Notes: a model not told the origin generated them from the sequence alone. Positions 20,250 to 32,984 are shown, counted from the first letter of the stretch. The stretch: DNA of 64,000 bases from Isoetes taiwanensis (GCA_021234155.1 JAJEKV010000033.1:4135454-4199453); one strand, 5' to 3'. Numbers and translations: made by a program.

Positions 20250-23200
20250 GAGGTTAAGGCAGGTTGATATTACATGCAAAAGAGGTTACATGAATATGTA
20301 CAGCAATTGCAAAAGGAGAAACCTTTGCAATGCTTACTTGTCCCAAGAAGGGACTGAAAGAGGCATAGCACAGCAAGATATTCAAAATTTGCTGTACCAG
20401 CTAGACAAAAAAGATCAGATCAAATCAGATGTCTGTAATAGTTCAAGACAGAAAACAGAACTGGAAGTTTCTACTCATAGCCCAAAACAAACTCCAATGG
20501 ATCAACCTGGACAATATGGAATACTGTCTCAAGCTCATCAAGATCCAAAGGGGTATGGACCATGAACTGCAGCATGATTTCAGAGGTGATGTCAAAGTGC
20601 TCCTCCCATTTTGCAGCAAAGTAAATCTTCAAATCATTCCACCACCAAAGATCTTCATCATCCAGAATGACTCCCAAAGCTGTCTGTGCCAAAATGTGCT
20701 GCTTCAGGTGAATCATCTTGGCCTTGATTACCTCCCTCGTCCACTGCTCAAAAGCCGGTTTAGGATCATACCTTCCACGAGAGGGGGGGATAACCATATC
20801 ATAATGCTTTCGGTCCACAAAATCACAATGTCAACATCAAAGATCGAGATAGTAAGTTTAAAGAAAGCATAAAAACCATGGTAATTCCCTAAAGAATCCC
20901 AATTTCTGCCATATCTTTGAGCCCTTTGCTTCTTCTATGTGCTATAGCCGTCTCAACCAAATAGGGACTCGAAAGCGTGCTTTAATCCAATTGAGATTAA
21001 ATGTTTTGTGATCATGAACGATTCTCGCTTTACGTGCTTCCAAATAGACCATAGGGCCGAGTTCTCAAAGTACCACGTAAGGCACTAGGGAAACTTAGAA
21101 AGTCAAAAATTCTTGTGAAGATGAACCAGAGTGGACTTACAGAGATTTTTTTGCCCGTGAGCCGAAGGGGCGTAAGCCTCGGCACCGAAAGACATGCGTG
21201 TTGGATTCGAAGTCGGCAGCCTAACGGGCAAATATTGGACCGAAAGCAGCCTTATATTTTGATATTCTCTCATTAGTGGACAAACTCGATTCACGTAAGC
21301 CATCTAAAAAGAAGAATCTTTTTTGCACAATGTGCCTGCCATCCCTCAATGATTATTTTGATTGCCTCATGCTGAGTGCAACCCCATTTTGTAGTGACCT
21401 TAAGATCAGAAGGTTGAATGATCATTTTGTAGATCTTGGACACATCAGATCTCTTTTTTCCTTCACACCCATGAAATAGGATCCATTGAGTCTTCCCAGT
21501 TGCTCAAGGAACTAGAGATGTCAGAGAAAATCTTTTTGTTGACCTGTGTATCACTGATTCTTGCAACCAGCTCATGCCAGGTAAGCCAATTGCCATTACG
21601 CCTGAGATCAGCTATAGTTTTGAGACCTCGCATCACTCCATTCTTTATATTTTCTGATGTTTGAGAGCCAAGCATCCTGCCTCAGAGGGAAGTAAATTGT
21701 GATGCCAAAAGAAATGAAACTTGGAACTAACCTTATGAAGATTATCTGCATGAAAACAATGGGAGACTTCATTCCGTGCCTCTAAAAGCCTCCTCATGAT
21801 AGAAGATGTATGGGGCCACCGTTAACCGGTAGAAGGCCAACTGGGAGCCGATGTTGAATTGAATTGCTTCCCACAGTTTTAGTTTGCTGAACCCAAGACT
21901 GATAAAAAGGCCATGGCAGAGAAAGATGAGGAGACCATAAAGCACGCCCGATCATCAATTTTGCGCCTAAAGCCCGAGCTCCTGCTTTGAACAGATCCTT
22001 GCATCCTAGGCCCCCGTAATCCTTGGGAGTGGTGAGATTCTCGCGCCAAGCAACTTTATAGTCCCCTTGCCATATAAACTTTCTAATGGCAGTCTGAATT
22101 TCCCCGATAGGTTGCTTTGTCACCACAATTGCGTATGAAAAATAGATGTGCGTCTTTGGTGATTACTTGTGTTGGCAATTTCAACCCTTCCTCGCCAATG
22201 AAAGAGAGGCAGGATACATCATGAATTTTCTTTTAATCCTGTTTGTAATAGGAGACCAAAGACCATGCAAACTCATGTCTGGTGCAAGAGGAAGACCCAA
22301 CAGTTTGGTGGCCATCCCTTTTTCGAGAATTACTATATCAGCAATTTTTTCCTCCTTAGAATCCAAGAGGATGGTACATTTGGCTTTGTTCAATAAAACT
22401 CCTGAGGCTTTGCCAAAGGTCTCCATGGCAGACAGAAAGGCAAAGATGCTTTTCCCATCATCCTCCAAAAAAATGAAAGTATCATCAAAGATATTGCATC
22501 GTAGAAAGAGGCATACCTTCATTTGGCATCTGGAGGCCTTGGATTTGTCCATTCTGTTGAAGCTTGAGAGTAACCCTGGTCACCATCTCAGCAACTATTA
22601 AAAAGAGGTAAGGAGCCAAAGGACACCCTTGCCTCACTCCTCTTTTGCAGGGGAAAAAAGAGGAGGGGCAGCCATTAATCAAGACTGCAGATCTGGCCTC
22701 CTTGTTGAAGGCAAGAACCAGATTGATCACCTGTTGAGAAAATCCCAAAACCTCCATGGCCCTACTCAAAAAATCCCAATTAATAGTATCAAATGCCCTT
22801 TTAAAATCCAGTTTCAGGAGCATGCAATTCTGGTTGGTTAGATTACTCCAATGTAATCCTTCATAAGCTCCAATAAAGTTGTCAAGGATACTCCTTCCGT
22901 GAAGGAAAGCAAATTGTAGGGGACTAATGAGGCTTTCCGTGGTAGGCTTAACCCCTCGCTTTGCTAGAATTTTTGCAAGAACTTTATAAACGGTGTTGGT
23001 CAATGAGATTGGCCTCCAATCGAAAAAGGACATAGGTTGGTCCACCTTTGGGACCAAAGGTAATTAGACCAGCATTGATTGCGGGATGTAAACTATCGCC
23101 ACCCGTGCTCCTTGCACAAAAGTTGTGAAATCATCCTCAGATTATATCCCAAAATTCTAAAAAATTCTGGGGAAAGCCATCGTCCCGTGACTTTTTCCGG

Positions 23201-26200
23201 AAGCCATCGATTCAAGATTCTGAGAATCTCCTCCTTCGTGGAATAGCCATAAGGGCATCATTATTAACAATTGAGGAGTCAGAATCCAAGTCAACCATGC
23301 TAAAGAATTGCTCAATATCTGTTTGAGATGTTGGCTGCTTATCAAATAATTCCTGATATCTATGAGCAAAAAATCTTTGTATCTCAGGTTGTCCTTGAAT
23401 AGTTTCCCCTTGATCATTTTGAACTGAGATGATGCCATTATTGATGATCCGACTCTTAGCAGCCCTGAAAAAGAAGGAGGAACTACTCTTATCCATACAA
23501 TTGATGTACTGACATTTACTTCTGATTGCCAAAGACTGAGCTTCCATTTCCTCCACATGTTTGACTTTGATCTCCAGTTGACTTTCTAGATCCTGCAAAG
23601 TCTGATTATCTTTATCCAAAAACAGAGATTCTCTTACCTTTTTCATTTCAATATAAATTTCATTCTTTTGTTTCCTCTTCTTTTCTGCCCAATCTTTCCC
23701 CCATTTTTTAATCCAATGTTTCAACGTTTTTAGTTTCTGCACAAACCCAATCATAGATTTGCTATTTCCAATCTTGGGGAGAGATATATAATACTCCCTC
23801 GGTTAGAGCAAAATTGTTGAACCTCGCAAAGAATTGAACATTGAATTTGAAGGGAGTAATGACTTGTAGCTCGGGAAGAGAGGGCAAGAGTCTCCATGAC
23901 TTGAGGAAAATGGTCAGAAATAGAATTACTACAGTCTGACTTAATGACAATTTGGTCCCACAAATCCAGGTCAACTGAGAGAGTGTAGAACCTATCTAAC
24001 AAACAAAATGTTCTTTCTGGGCCCTTTCTCTTATTACTCCAAGAATATGTGGCTGATGAGGAGGGGGGATGGTAGACAAATTTGCCAACCAATTTATCCC
24101 ATTCACTTCTCTCATTCTTGGTCATATTGATCTTTTTTCCAAGCTTTTGATCCCACAGGGAGTGTTATTAAAATCTCCGCTAATGTACCAATTATGAACA
24201 TGGCTTTGTTGATCTATCCAGAAATTCATTTCCCTCCATTGCATTTCTCTTTCATGAGGTTCTGTGGAAGCATAGACATTTATTATTCCAGTCAAATGAC
24301 CTTTGATATTGAGAAAGCTAACAGACCATCTGCCCCAAGGGGGACACATATGAACCAGCAGAAGAAAATCCTTTCCAGATTGTACAAATTCCACCCTTAG
24401 TGCCATTGGCTGCAGCCCATGTAGAGCCACTGCCTGGACATATCCAATCTCCCAATTTTGAAGACTCAAAAGGGGGAAGTCTGTGTTCCTGTAGTAAAAT
24501 GAGATCTGCCTTCATTTCCTGAATTGCTATGAGAGCCCTTTTTCTTTTCAAAGGACCCTTTATACCTCTTAGATTCCAGCACACAATCTTCATAAAGATT
24601 TGTTTCTTGTATTAGAGGCAGGCCCATCCAAGTTAAAGAGGACCATTTTTTTGTTCCTTTTCCTGGTTGTCCGTGGAGTAAAGAACTCTTCAACACCAAG
24701 TTGTGAAGGAGTTGACATGACAAGGTCATTAGTAGGAAGAATTTCCTCATTGAAGTCACTCTCAATCATCCTTATGTCATGATGTTCATCCATAATAATG
24801 CTGGAAGGTCTGGGGGATCCAGGCTGTTGCTTGAAAAGCTCACCAGAATCCTCATTTTTCTCTTGGTTTAAGGACACTGGCTGTTGCTTAAAAAGCTCAC
24901 CAGTTCCTTCCATCTGAGGCTCAACCCGACCTGGGAAAAGATTCTGAACAGGGAATTCAGACATTTTGTGGGAACATTCCCCCTTTTCCCGAGTAGAGGG
25001 GGAATTAGGAGAATTTGAAGAATTTGGAGAGCTTTTTTGTGATGAAGGTTCCCTAATTGTAATTCCTCTGTTTAGAACCTTCACACTCCCTTCACCAGAT
25101 TTTCTGATCCAAGCCATTTTCCCTTTTTTTTGGGCCAACAATTTCTGCTCTGCCTTTTCCCGCTCCTCTCTAATTCTCTCTTTTTTAAGCTAACTTGCGA
25201 GCCTTTCTTTTCACACTACCATTTACATTTTGTTTCTTAAGGGCCAAGAAGGCTTTTATAAGGAGGACCCAATCGATTAGAGGGCTCAACATTTATTTTC
25301 CTCTCTACAAAGCCTTTGCAAACTCCACCTCCGTGCAATCTGATACCACATGCACTACAGGGGGTGGGGATTCCCCGCCACTGCAGGGGGAGGCATTTCT
25401 TCAGCCCAAAGTAATCACAATAGTCAATTCTTTCAGGAATTGGTTTGAGAAGATCCAATTGGACCCAGACCCTCGGGGGTTGATCCGGCATTGTTTCCAT
25501 ACCAATGAAGTCACCTAATTCCTGAAACAAGTTTTTTAGAATCTCCTCACTCCAGTAAATTGGGCTAAGGCCTTGAACCGAAGTGCATGCAGGATGGAAA
25601 AGCTGCTTAATATCTCGAGGATCAAAATCCGGATACCATTTTTGGAAAAAGATTTGAGTGTTAGCCTTCGTAATCGTGCCCTGCTTGAGCAGCATTTTGA
25701 CAGAAATTTCGTTTCCACATTTCACAATAAAAAAAGGAAAATCAAGCCAGTAGATTTTGGAAATTGAAATGCTGTCAACCAGCTTTTCGAGCTCGGCTCT
25801 TATCATTGGGAGTTTCACTCCCTCATGCCTTACACAGCCGATTACTGCTCGATTGGCCATTTGTTTTAGTCTAGCTTCCACAAATGAGTTTTTCAGGATT
25901 TTACCGTGGAAAACATGCTTTGTCTTCTGCTCTACAATTCCAGCTTCTTCCTCTTGCAAATGGTTCAAATGTTCCAGAATTGGCTTCACAATGTTCTGCT
26001 GCCTTTGGACCGCTCCCATCCCCAACTGTTGCCTCGTCGCCACCATGTTTCCGTTCGTCTTCTCCGACTCCAATTCTGGTTCCGTTAGATAGGTAAAGAA
26101 ATCTCCGAAGGTTACAAGGTTCTCTTCGACTTCCTTTTCCTTTCCCAATTCTTTAGCACCATTATGACTGCCCGCTAAATTCTGACTTTTAACAGAGCCC

Positions 26201-26978
26201 AAATCCATTAAAATTTGTGCCAATTTCTTCTTTTCAATGTCTGACATGACAGACATCCTTTTGGCAATCATTGTTAGATCATTCTGTTCAGAATCTGAAA
26301 GCTGACATACCATCCCATTGTCCAAAATATTTTTATTGTTTTCCATTGCATGCAAACTAATCGAACAACAACTACTTCTAACCAACAGTTGCGCTTTTTG
26401 TTTATTTAAGAATAAATTCTGACTGAGATTTTTTCATTTTGCCAATCACAAAAAACCCAAAAGACTCCAGTGGCAGTAGCATTTCTATCCCCCAGAAATT
26501 CTCCTAACCACGATTCCTCTGCAAGGACAGACTCTTCAAGATTGTGCGAAAAAATGTAGGTAAACAAATGATCTGGAAAAAACTGCTGCATAACCAGTGA
26601 ATTCCATAATTCATTTGGTTCTCCCTGAAGCAATCCACATGAATGCCGAGCCCCTTGTTCCAGAATCGCAAATACCCTTACCATGGCGCACCGTGCAAGC
26701 GCTCAGGAAAATTCGGAGCGCCACCGCCAACCGCCATCCATCAGCTTCAAGGAGTTCTCACTGACGCCATTTTCATAATACAATAACAATAATATGTTGG
26801 AGATTGTATTTTGCTGATAGAAAGCTTTGATTTGCAGGAGGGAGTAATGCTTAGGGCACAGGCAGGACTGAAGAGTACCATGGGTAGATTGAAAAGGACC
26901 CTTGCGCAACGTGGTGTGGGCAATTTGATGATGTTTTTCACCTTTGTTGTATATCTAATGAAGAAATTCTTTAAATAA
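19650..26978 (+). CDS. BET1/SFT1-like SNARE (three exons)
   Basis: Predicted Golgi Qc-SNARE for membrane fusion. Exons: 19650-19790 (47 codons, starting MSYTSSGSRH), 19857-19913 (19 codons) and 26838-26978 (46 codons plus TAA), all joined in phase 0. The donors GTAAGAG and GTAGGT and the acceptors CAACAG and TTTGCAG are good. The 112-residue protein carries EEIQLRVDPINTDLDEQI, matching the plant Bet1-like family (At4g14600 type). The SNARE helix continues through exon 2, then exon 3 has LRAQAGLKSTMGRLKR and a C-terminal membrane anchor (NLMMFFTFVVYLMKKFF). Intron 2 is 6.9 kb and holds a full-length LINE on the other strand. No stop or frameshift was seen, so the gene may be functional if the intron is spliced. 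Confidence 0.8.
20420..24593 (-). pseudogene. LINE ORF2: endonuclease and reverse transcriptase
   Basis: APE-type endonuclease from 24593 (MKIVCWNLRGIKG, LLQEHRLPP) with ISGDFNNT near 24170 and the SISDHFPQ motif near 23925. RT from about 23057: FDWRPISLTNTVYKVLAKIL, LKLDFKRAFDTINW and GVRQGCPLAPYLF. The catalytic box reads FDDT instead of YADD (near 22490). The C-terminal part reaches about 20470. It is broken into at least seven frames by small indels, so no complete product can be made. It would nick DNA and reverse-transcribe the LINE RNA in place. Confidence 0.88.
24590..26385 (-). pseudogene. LINE ORF1 (DUF4283-like, zinc knuckle)
   Basis: The first part (26385 to 25237) is open for 382 codons. 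It has a plant LINE ORF1 core (DUF4283-like; KIYWLDFPFFIVKCGN, MPDQPPRVWVQLDLL) and a CX2CX4HX4C zinc knuckle, CSACGIRLHGGGVC, near its end. A frameshift near 25200 leads to a second open part (25141 to 24590, 183 codons), a serine- and lysine-rich tail. ORF1p would coat the LINE RNA. The ATG at 26346 (MENNKNIL) is a better start than the extended frame. Confidence 0.7.
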
Positions 26979-27439
26979 AGGAAAAATTTGCATAATCATG
27001 ATATAACTGTCAAGCTACAAATTGTCAAATCTTCATTGTTCCATATTTTACTTCAAAGATTTGTTTTGTACATCTAGCCTTCATATGGCTTGTATTCATG
27101 TTATTCTCTTGTCATGAGAAAAGTGCTTTGTGAAGTTTCTTTGTTCTGAGAGTTAACAATTTAAAAGAGGCATAACATTCGAGTCTACCATATCAGCCTC
27201 AAATAAGCGACTGTCATCAGCAGCTCAAAGCTCATATTTGATTTGCTGCACGACGGTCAGCTTGCAAGCAGATGCTGCTTCTGGAAAGATAGCAAAAAGT
27301 TTCTTTCCATCCATAAACTGTTGCTTCTTATGCGTGTTTATCATCTCCAATGTAACTTCTTTTTTCCAGCATGAGGGACTAAGATGCCAAAATATAACAC
27401 AAGCTCTAAAAGAAACAAAATTCATCATCCTTAAAATAA

Positions 27440-27566
27440 TTATAAGTTTCACAGTTTTTAAACATATGTATTCCGGGCCTAGTATATCATGCCACTTATT
27501 CTATTGACCTATTGGTCTCCGTGGACGTTAAAAAAACTATTCTATTCTATTCTATTCTATTCTTAT
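27440..27566 (+). repeat. Orphan LINE 3' end with TATTC simple repeat
   Basis: CCTATTGGTCTCCGTGGACG followed by TTAAA (27509-27532) is nearly the same as the 3' end of the LINE at 14545-16201 (GGCCTCCGCGTGGACGTTAAA). It is followed by five to six units of CTATT (27537-27566). Probably a severely truncated LINE insertion. Confidence 0.5.
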
Positions 27567-27649
27567 TCCTCTGCTACATAATCTGGGCCACCCAGCTCCC
27601 AATTAAAATAATAGGACCATTGCAGTTCCCTGTGATTCTTGGCAGCTAG

Positions 27650-28090
27650 TTCTGGATGCATGGCTGCCTTATCTGCTGAACGTTATCTTGTTAGGAATAA
27701 TCTTCTTGTCGAGTTTCATCAGGTGTATCTGATGTTGGATACATGGCTGCATTATCTATTATTCAAAATAATCTTTTCGTCAAGTTCCATTGGGTGTGAC
27801 CGAAAATGAATGCATAACATGCACTAAAACTCCAAGAAGATTGAAGAGCATGCTTCTTTTGTCACTTTTTCATCTATGAGGATGATACAGACTGTTATAA
27901 AACATAGAAAAGGGCCAAAGTGGTACAAAACACAGAAAAGAGCACGTGAGCATGTTCTTTTTGTTACTTCTCCATCTACGAGGATGATACAAAGTGCTAA
28001 AATCGTTCTCTCAATAAAGCTTTAATACCGAGCATGTTTCTTTTGTTCTTCTCCATCTATGAGGATGATAGAGAGTGCTATAATGCTTTT
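27650..28090. repeat. Degenerate direct repeats
   Basis: Two copies of an approximately 70-bp unit (27654-27726, 27738-27797; shared GGATACATGGCTGC-like start) are followed by three copies of a unit of about 55 bp with CTCCATCTA(T/C)GAGGATGATA (near 27870, 27975 and 28050). No coding potential seen. Confidence 0.6.
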
Positions 28091-28244
28091 TGTATATGAG
28101 TTGTTGCGGTTAAACTTTTCTTGCAGAAATGTTGAAAGATGCATTGATTATAAGTATTAAATGTATCTATGGTAATAAAACTAAATTTATTTTTTGCAAA
28201 TGGTTTCTAAATTATTCTTGTTCTTCCTGGTTTTGTTGGAAACA

Positions 28245-28407
28245 GCCAAAGACAAAAGAGGCAAGGAAGGTGCTTAGTGTTAAAGATATTGAAATGGGAT
28301 TTGACATCACTGCAACAAAGCATAAGGGCCAAGTTTACCTGATCTTGTATTGGATGAGACTGATCAAGGAGCGACCATCAAACCCTTTTGACAGATATAT
28401 ATGCTAG
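28245..28407 (+). other. Possible terminal exon, unknown gene
   Basis: After a splice-acceptor-like GTTGGAAACAG, an open stretch reads KTKEARKVLSVKDIEMGFDI and onward to a stop at 28405-28407. The amino-acid composition is protein-like but no family is recognised. Confidence 0.25.
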
Positions 28408-28627
28408 GTTATGTTGGCACAAATCTTGATAAAAACAAAAAGTAGTATTATCTTCGGAGCAACCAATCTTGTATTTTGTTTGTGACATGTTTTGGTTGTA
28501 TTATGTAAAATGGACTTTTTAATGAAATTACGTGCATGTCATAGTAGTATTAATTTTATATGATTTAAAAAATGTCTAATTTCATAGTAATTTCAACAAA
28601 AGTCCTTTTACTGTTTGATATACCTGA

Positions 28628-29007
28628 GGGATCTGTATTATCTTAAGACTGAATAGCTGCACCTATTGTCACTAACCATAGAAGTCTAGATTGAGCGATC
28701 TGTATAATTTTAAGATGAATAGCTGCACATATTGTCACTAACCATAGAAGTCTATCGAGAGTAAACACATGATTTATGCAGACACCCAAATGTGTTATCA
28801 TTTATCATGACCAAGCCACTAAACTACACCTTTGGTCATGGTATAGAATTCAGGATTTAGAGTGGTAACGTGTGTAATAATAAGCTTGTTGGATGCTCAT
28901 TATGAAAATAAGCTCTTGCCAAACTGAAATGGTGTCAGTATACAAACAAAAATGACCAAGAAGATAACAAAAATCAGGGAAAGATTTTTCTAGGGCAAGA
29001 AGCATTG
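28628..29007. repeat. Dispersed duplication, copy B, left block
   Basis: Direct duplicate of 18551-18931, about 90 percent identical by eye. The duplicated sequence resumes at 32343. Confidence 0.85.
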
Positions 29008-29349
29008 GATATGTTCTCTAAGAAATGATTTGTAATTGCATGTTTGAGAGGCTATGATGGGTCTATTGCAGAAAACACTTAGGCAAAACTTGGTCTGTGA
29101 AATGATGGTTTATAAGAATGAAGTGCCCATTTTTCTTAATGTATTCTTCCTGCCTAGGCATACTTAAGATCATACCAGTTCACGTAAATCATCTATAGCT
29201 GCAATAATAACCACAATGTTTTGAATTATGAACAGTTCCACAAGAATAAAGCACTAGCAACCAATTCATTTTCAATGATGCACTTAGTCCTAAATATTCT
29301 TTCCATTCATTTCTTTCAAGCACAACCCGTGTTGTATTTAATATATGGA

Positions 29350-30107
29350 TCATTTGTTCTCAGCGTCATATATGGCCTCCTCCATAGATTTCTCTATGGC
29401 AATTTTAAGTGCAGAACCAGGGTCCTTAAACCTCCTCATGGCAAGTCTTATGCATTCCTGGATGGTAGATGTCAAAGCAGACGGCGGGCCTCCAGGCTTT
29501 AACAACGAAATTAGCTTTCCAGTAGTGTCAAAAACTACTGTTAAGGTGGTTTGCATAATAGTTTTCTCTTCTGCTGATGGATCTGCCACTATATATTGCT
29601 TATACAAAGCACATGTGAGAGAATAGGGCACTGCACCCCGTGTCATGTATCTACTTTGCTTTGCCTTCAACTGAACCTCATCCATTTCTGAGCTATCCCT
29701 ATCATAGTATTTCTTTCTATTTGATGCGATTGCAAGTATAACCTTTCCATCACGAATGTGCTAGAATGTGCAAATGTGCTAGGCAAGCAACACAATAAAA
29801 TGTGCAAATGTGCTAGGCAGGCAACACAAGCCAACAACACAGCATCAAACAATGAGCTATCAGCATGTAGACAGTAAACATTCAAATATGCTACCCATGC
29901 TGTTTTGGCAGGCACTATTGAAAGCTCACTCAAATCAATGTAGCTTGAACTTCTTAACGCATTTGAGAGCCGCTCAGTAATTACACTGGCTATCTCCGTG
30001 GGCTTCCCTGATCTAATATGAGCGGAGCAAATAGGAGGCATTTGGAAGTCCACAACTATAGACCCCTGTGAAGGAGCATCTGTAGCAGGACTTACTGCTG
30101 CCAACAT
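29350..30107 (-). pseudogene. Exosome subunit RRP43-like fragment
   Basis: Encodes the C-terminal two thirds of an RNase PH-fold exosome ring protein of the RRP43 type: SIVVDFQMPPICSAHIRSG, IDLSELSIV, TAWVAYLNVYCLHADSSLFD, then RGAVPYSLTCALYKQYIVAD and GKLISLLKPGGP. A 34-bp tandem duplication (29763-29830) shifts the frame between the halves. The N-terminal third is absent or in unrecognised exons; upstream of TMLAA the sequence stops matching. The intact family forms part of the nine-subunit ring that processes and degrades RNA. Confidence 0.75.
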
Positions 30108-30429
30108 GGTCTATTGAGGTCTACAATAATGGTTTCTAGAATCATGATCATGCTCCAATTCTGTAAATAATGCATTCTCAATAGCAACAATCATGCTTAA
30201 TGAAATACTTTTGCAACGACAAATTTATGAAATACCTAAGCAGACAATGAAGATTTTTACAAACATATAGCAACTGACTCTAAAAGATACCCATATTTTA
30301 CTATAGTTTAACGCTAATAGCGAACCCTTGACTGTATGTATTTCCAGTTACTTTGTGATGCACCATTTAGAGATATAGAAATATTATAGCTTCAAAATGG
30401 TTCTCTTCTAACAATAAGCACACATAAAC

Positions 30430-30765
30430 AACTGGATGTTACAATGAAGGTAACTTTGACTTATACAATGAAGGTAACTTTGACTTATACCATGTCGAAG
30501 GACCTGCATTCCCAAAACCCTCCATTTTAAAACCTGCAAGGCAAATTCACAGACCTCGTCGCAGAGCAAGATTTGAAACCCAAGAGCAAATGGATCATGT
30601 ATGAAATGAAATACAAAGTAGTGACAAAGCAATAAATGTTGCATTTCTAGAGTGTGCAAGTCCAGAAGACACATAGCGGAGCAAGATTTGAAACCCAAGA
30701 GCAAAAGGATCATGCATGAAATGAAATACGTAGTGGCAAAGCCATAAATGTTGCAATTCTAGAGT
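30430..30765. repeat. Short tandem duplications
   Basis: A 23-bp unit (GAAGGTAACTTTGACTTATA) is repeated at about 30446 and 30469. An approximately 90-bp unit containing GCAAGATTTGAAACCCAAGA is repeated at 30554 and 30676, a period of about 122 bp. Confidence 0.75.
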
Positions 30766-32342
30766 TCAAAATTGGTCTGGCGCTTCAAAATGCTCTGAAA
30801 AATTATAGGCCCTAAACTTCAAATTGATAGTGCAAATGTTTTATTTTCACATTCCATGTTTCGTCTGTCATGAAATAACTGTATTAGAATTAAAAAAAGA
30901 GAGAGACATATGCCACAAAATAATCAAATGCTCAAATCCCTTCATGTAGTCTCAACACATGTACAAAGAATATCAACAAAATGCAACATAGCATTGTAGA
31001 ATGCAAGATAAACTTTGATCAAGCTCAGTAATGACAAAACATGTTTCATATCATATACCTGCCTACATCTAGCCAGATATCAAATATTGAAGAAACTACT
31101 GTTCACTCACAAATTCTCAGTCCCTTTTTTGCAGCTCACCCTTAATTCAGGAGTTGGAGTATTGCCAAATATATCTATATCAGGAACAGGTTGGCAAAGG
31201 TTTATTTTTCAACTCTAGTCATTCATTAATGGACTGAAAAGGGCTTATAGCAGTCTTTGCTAAATATATCTCCCTATTACATGATTGCACTAATCGAAGG
31301 TTAGAAAGTCAACATCTTTTTGTAGAAAGATCCATTGATGACGCTGGCCCTGGAAATTTAATCATCATTGCAAGCATCCTATAAAGGCAAGTTTCTTTGA
31401 TTTACATCGTCATTCTGGCTAAGAATAAGCTTCAATATTAAACACCTAATAAGAGGACGTTAAACTCTGCTATATTATCTACTACGACTTTTCTACAGAT
31501 CCTTATCTTCCAAATTTTAATGAAACAACTCGGAAATAGGATCACGGATTCTTATTTTGCAAGAATGCACCAAATCAGAATAGCTTCTAAGCAGCATGCT
31601 GTTCAAGCAAGCAACAGGGTCGGATCTGCATCAGACGAAAATCATTTGCTATCTACCTGCAAGAAAATTAAAATCTGACACCTTGCATGACAACTCACAT
31701 AAAGAAGGGCATAGAGGGATATGAAAGCCTACTTCACCAATGTTGCCCACAAGATTTAATTAGCATCCTGGAGACATATGCCTAAGTGGTAAAGGATCTC
31801 ATTGGGATAGATCTAAGTGGATGCATTATAAAAAAGATCTAAGTGCTATCACATCCATCAGCTTATTGAGAAAGACAATTAAACTGAAACAGCTCTGTCC
31901 CATACTTTTTGCACTTGTGGCAAGCAATGCTTAGAATTTTATGGTGGTCTTGTTCCTTATGAAACATATTTATGTTATATTTCCTTTATCACAAGTTTTT
32001 AAGGCAGAATAATGGGCTAACTAATGAAATCAATATCGGTTTATTTTCGTGAAAGATAGTCTCCTGGCACATGGGGCTCACCTTGAACATCTCCAATGGG
32101 CAAAATTGTTCCCCTTGAAAGCCTGGCCATCAGAAGTTTTTATATAAGCAATATCATGCAAAAACATAAAACCACAAAATTATAGCATTGAATTTGAGGG
32201 AAGCTTACTGGCACTATAACAGGCTTTTCATTGTTCAACACTCTAAAAGAATACCTTTTTCTTTTTGACGAACTGCCCTGGTCGCCGTTGTAGTATTTAA
32301 GCCTACTCGAGTGCTCATCCTCACATTCACAATAGTTCTCTA
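30766..32342. other. AT-rich segment with one exon-like stretch
   Basis: Most of this interval shows nothing recognisable. On the minus strand, 32354-32209 looks like an exon: an acceptor-like TTTCAAGCAG, an open frame with SSSKRKRYSFRVLNNEKPVI, and a donor-like GTAAGC. No family is recognised. Confidence 0.3.
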
Positions 32343-32952
32343 CATTATTCTGCTTGAAAGCTTGCATTTAATTAAGAAACCATGATCAAAATCTGAGGAT
32401 AGTGGCAATCCAATCATATAGATTCAGTTTTAGCAGAAGGAGATTGTATTCTTAGACATTGTTGAACTTAAACAGGAAACCAAACCTGATGGTGAAGTGC
32501 AAAGACTGTTGCAATGCACCTATAGACCAGATCCGTCAGGTGCTCTTGAGCTTCGTGAGGAATGGTAAGCAGTGCTGTAACAAATATAGAGTCTCTAGTG
32601 GAAACTTGCTCACATTACTCCCCCAAAATAAAGTATGCATTGCTCCAAACCGAGCTGCGTCCTATTCGATCCAAAGCAGGGGGACAAAGATGCAACCCTT
32701 GACGCACTTCGCCGAAGCCAAAGAATGAATTTATAGCCATCGCTTCCTTCAGATTCAAGGACTTCATCGGATCAGAGACGCCGTGTCCCTAAAGGAACCT
32801 TGTCTGCACAATCTAAGGGTAGACAGCAGAATGGACGGCCAGGATTGATGCCCCGGTGACATGAATATTCCCAGAGCATCATTGTATAATAATTATACAG
32901 GTTTAGATAGGAAATACATACTTCTTCTTAGGTGTTTAGAGTTTGTCCCACA
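32343..32952. repeat. Dispersed duplication, copy B, right block
   Basis: Direct duplicate of 18932-19541. Includes the exon-like segment near 32452-32565 (VELKQETKPDGEVQRLLQC in one frame) flanked by TTCTTAG and GTAAGC, which could be acceptor and donor. Confidence 0.85.
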
Positions 32953-32984
32953 TGTATTCGTATTCGATTTGGGTTGGACTTTAA

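Larger units (their letters stand above)
20226..26757 (-). mobile_element. Full-length L1-type LINE in the SNARE intron
   Basis: A 6.5-kb minus-strand element. Its poly(A) tail appears as 28 T at 20222-20249 and its 5' end is at 26757. Target duplication of 16 bp: TCACTGACGCCATTTT at 20210-20225 and 26758-26773, without mismatch. It contains ORF1 and an endonuclease-RT ORF2. The perfect TSD and long tail suggest recent insertion, yet ORF2 is split over several frames. Confidence 0.93.
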
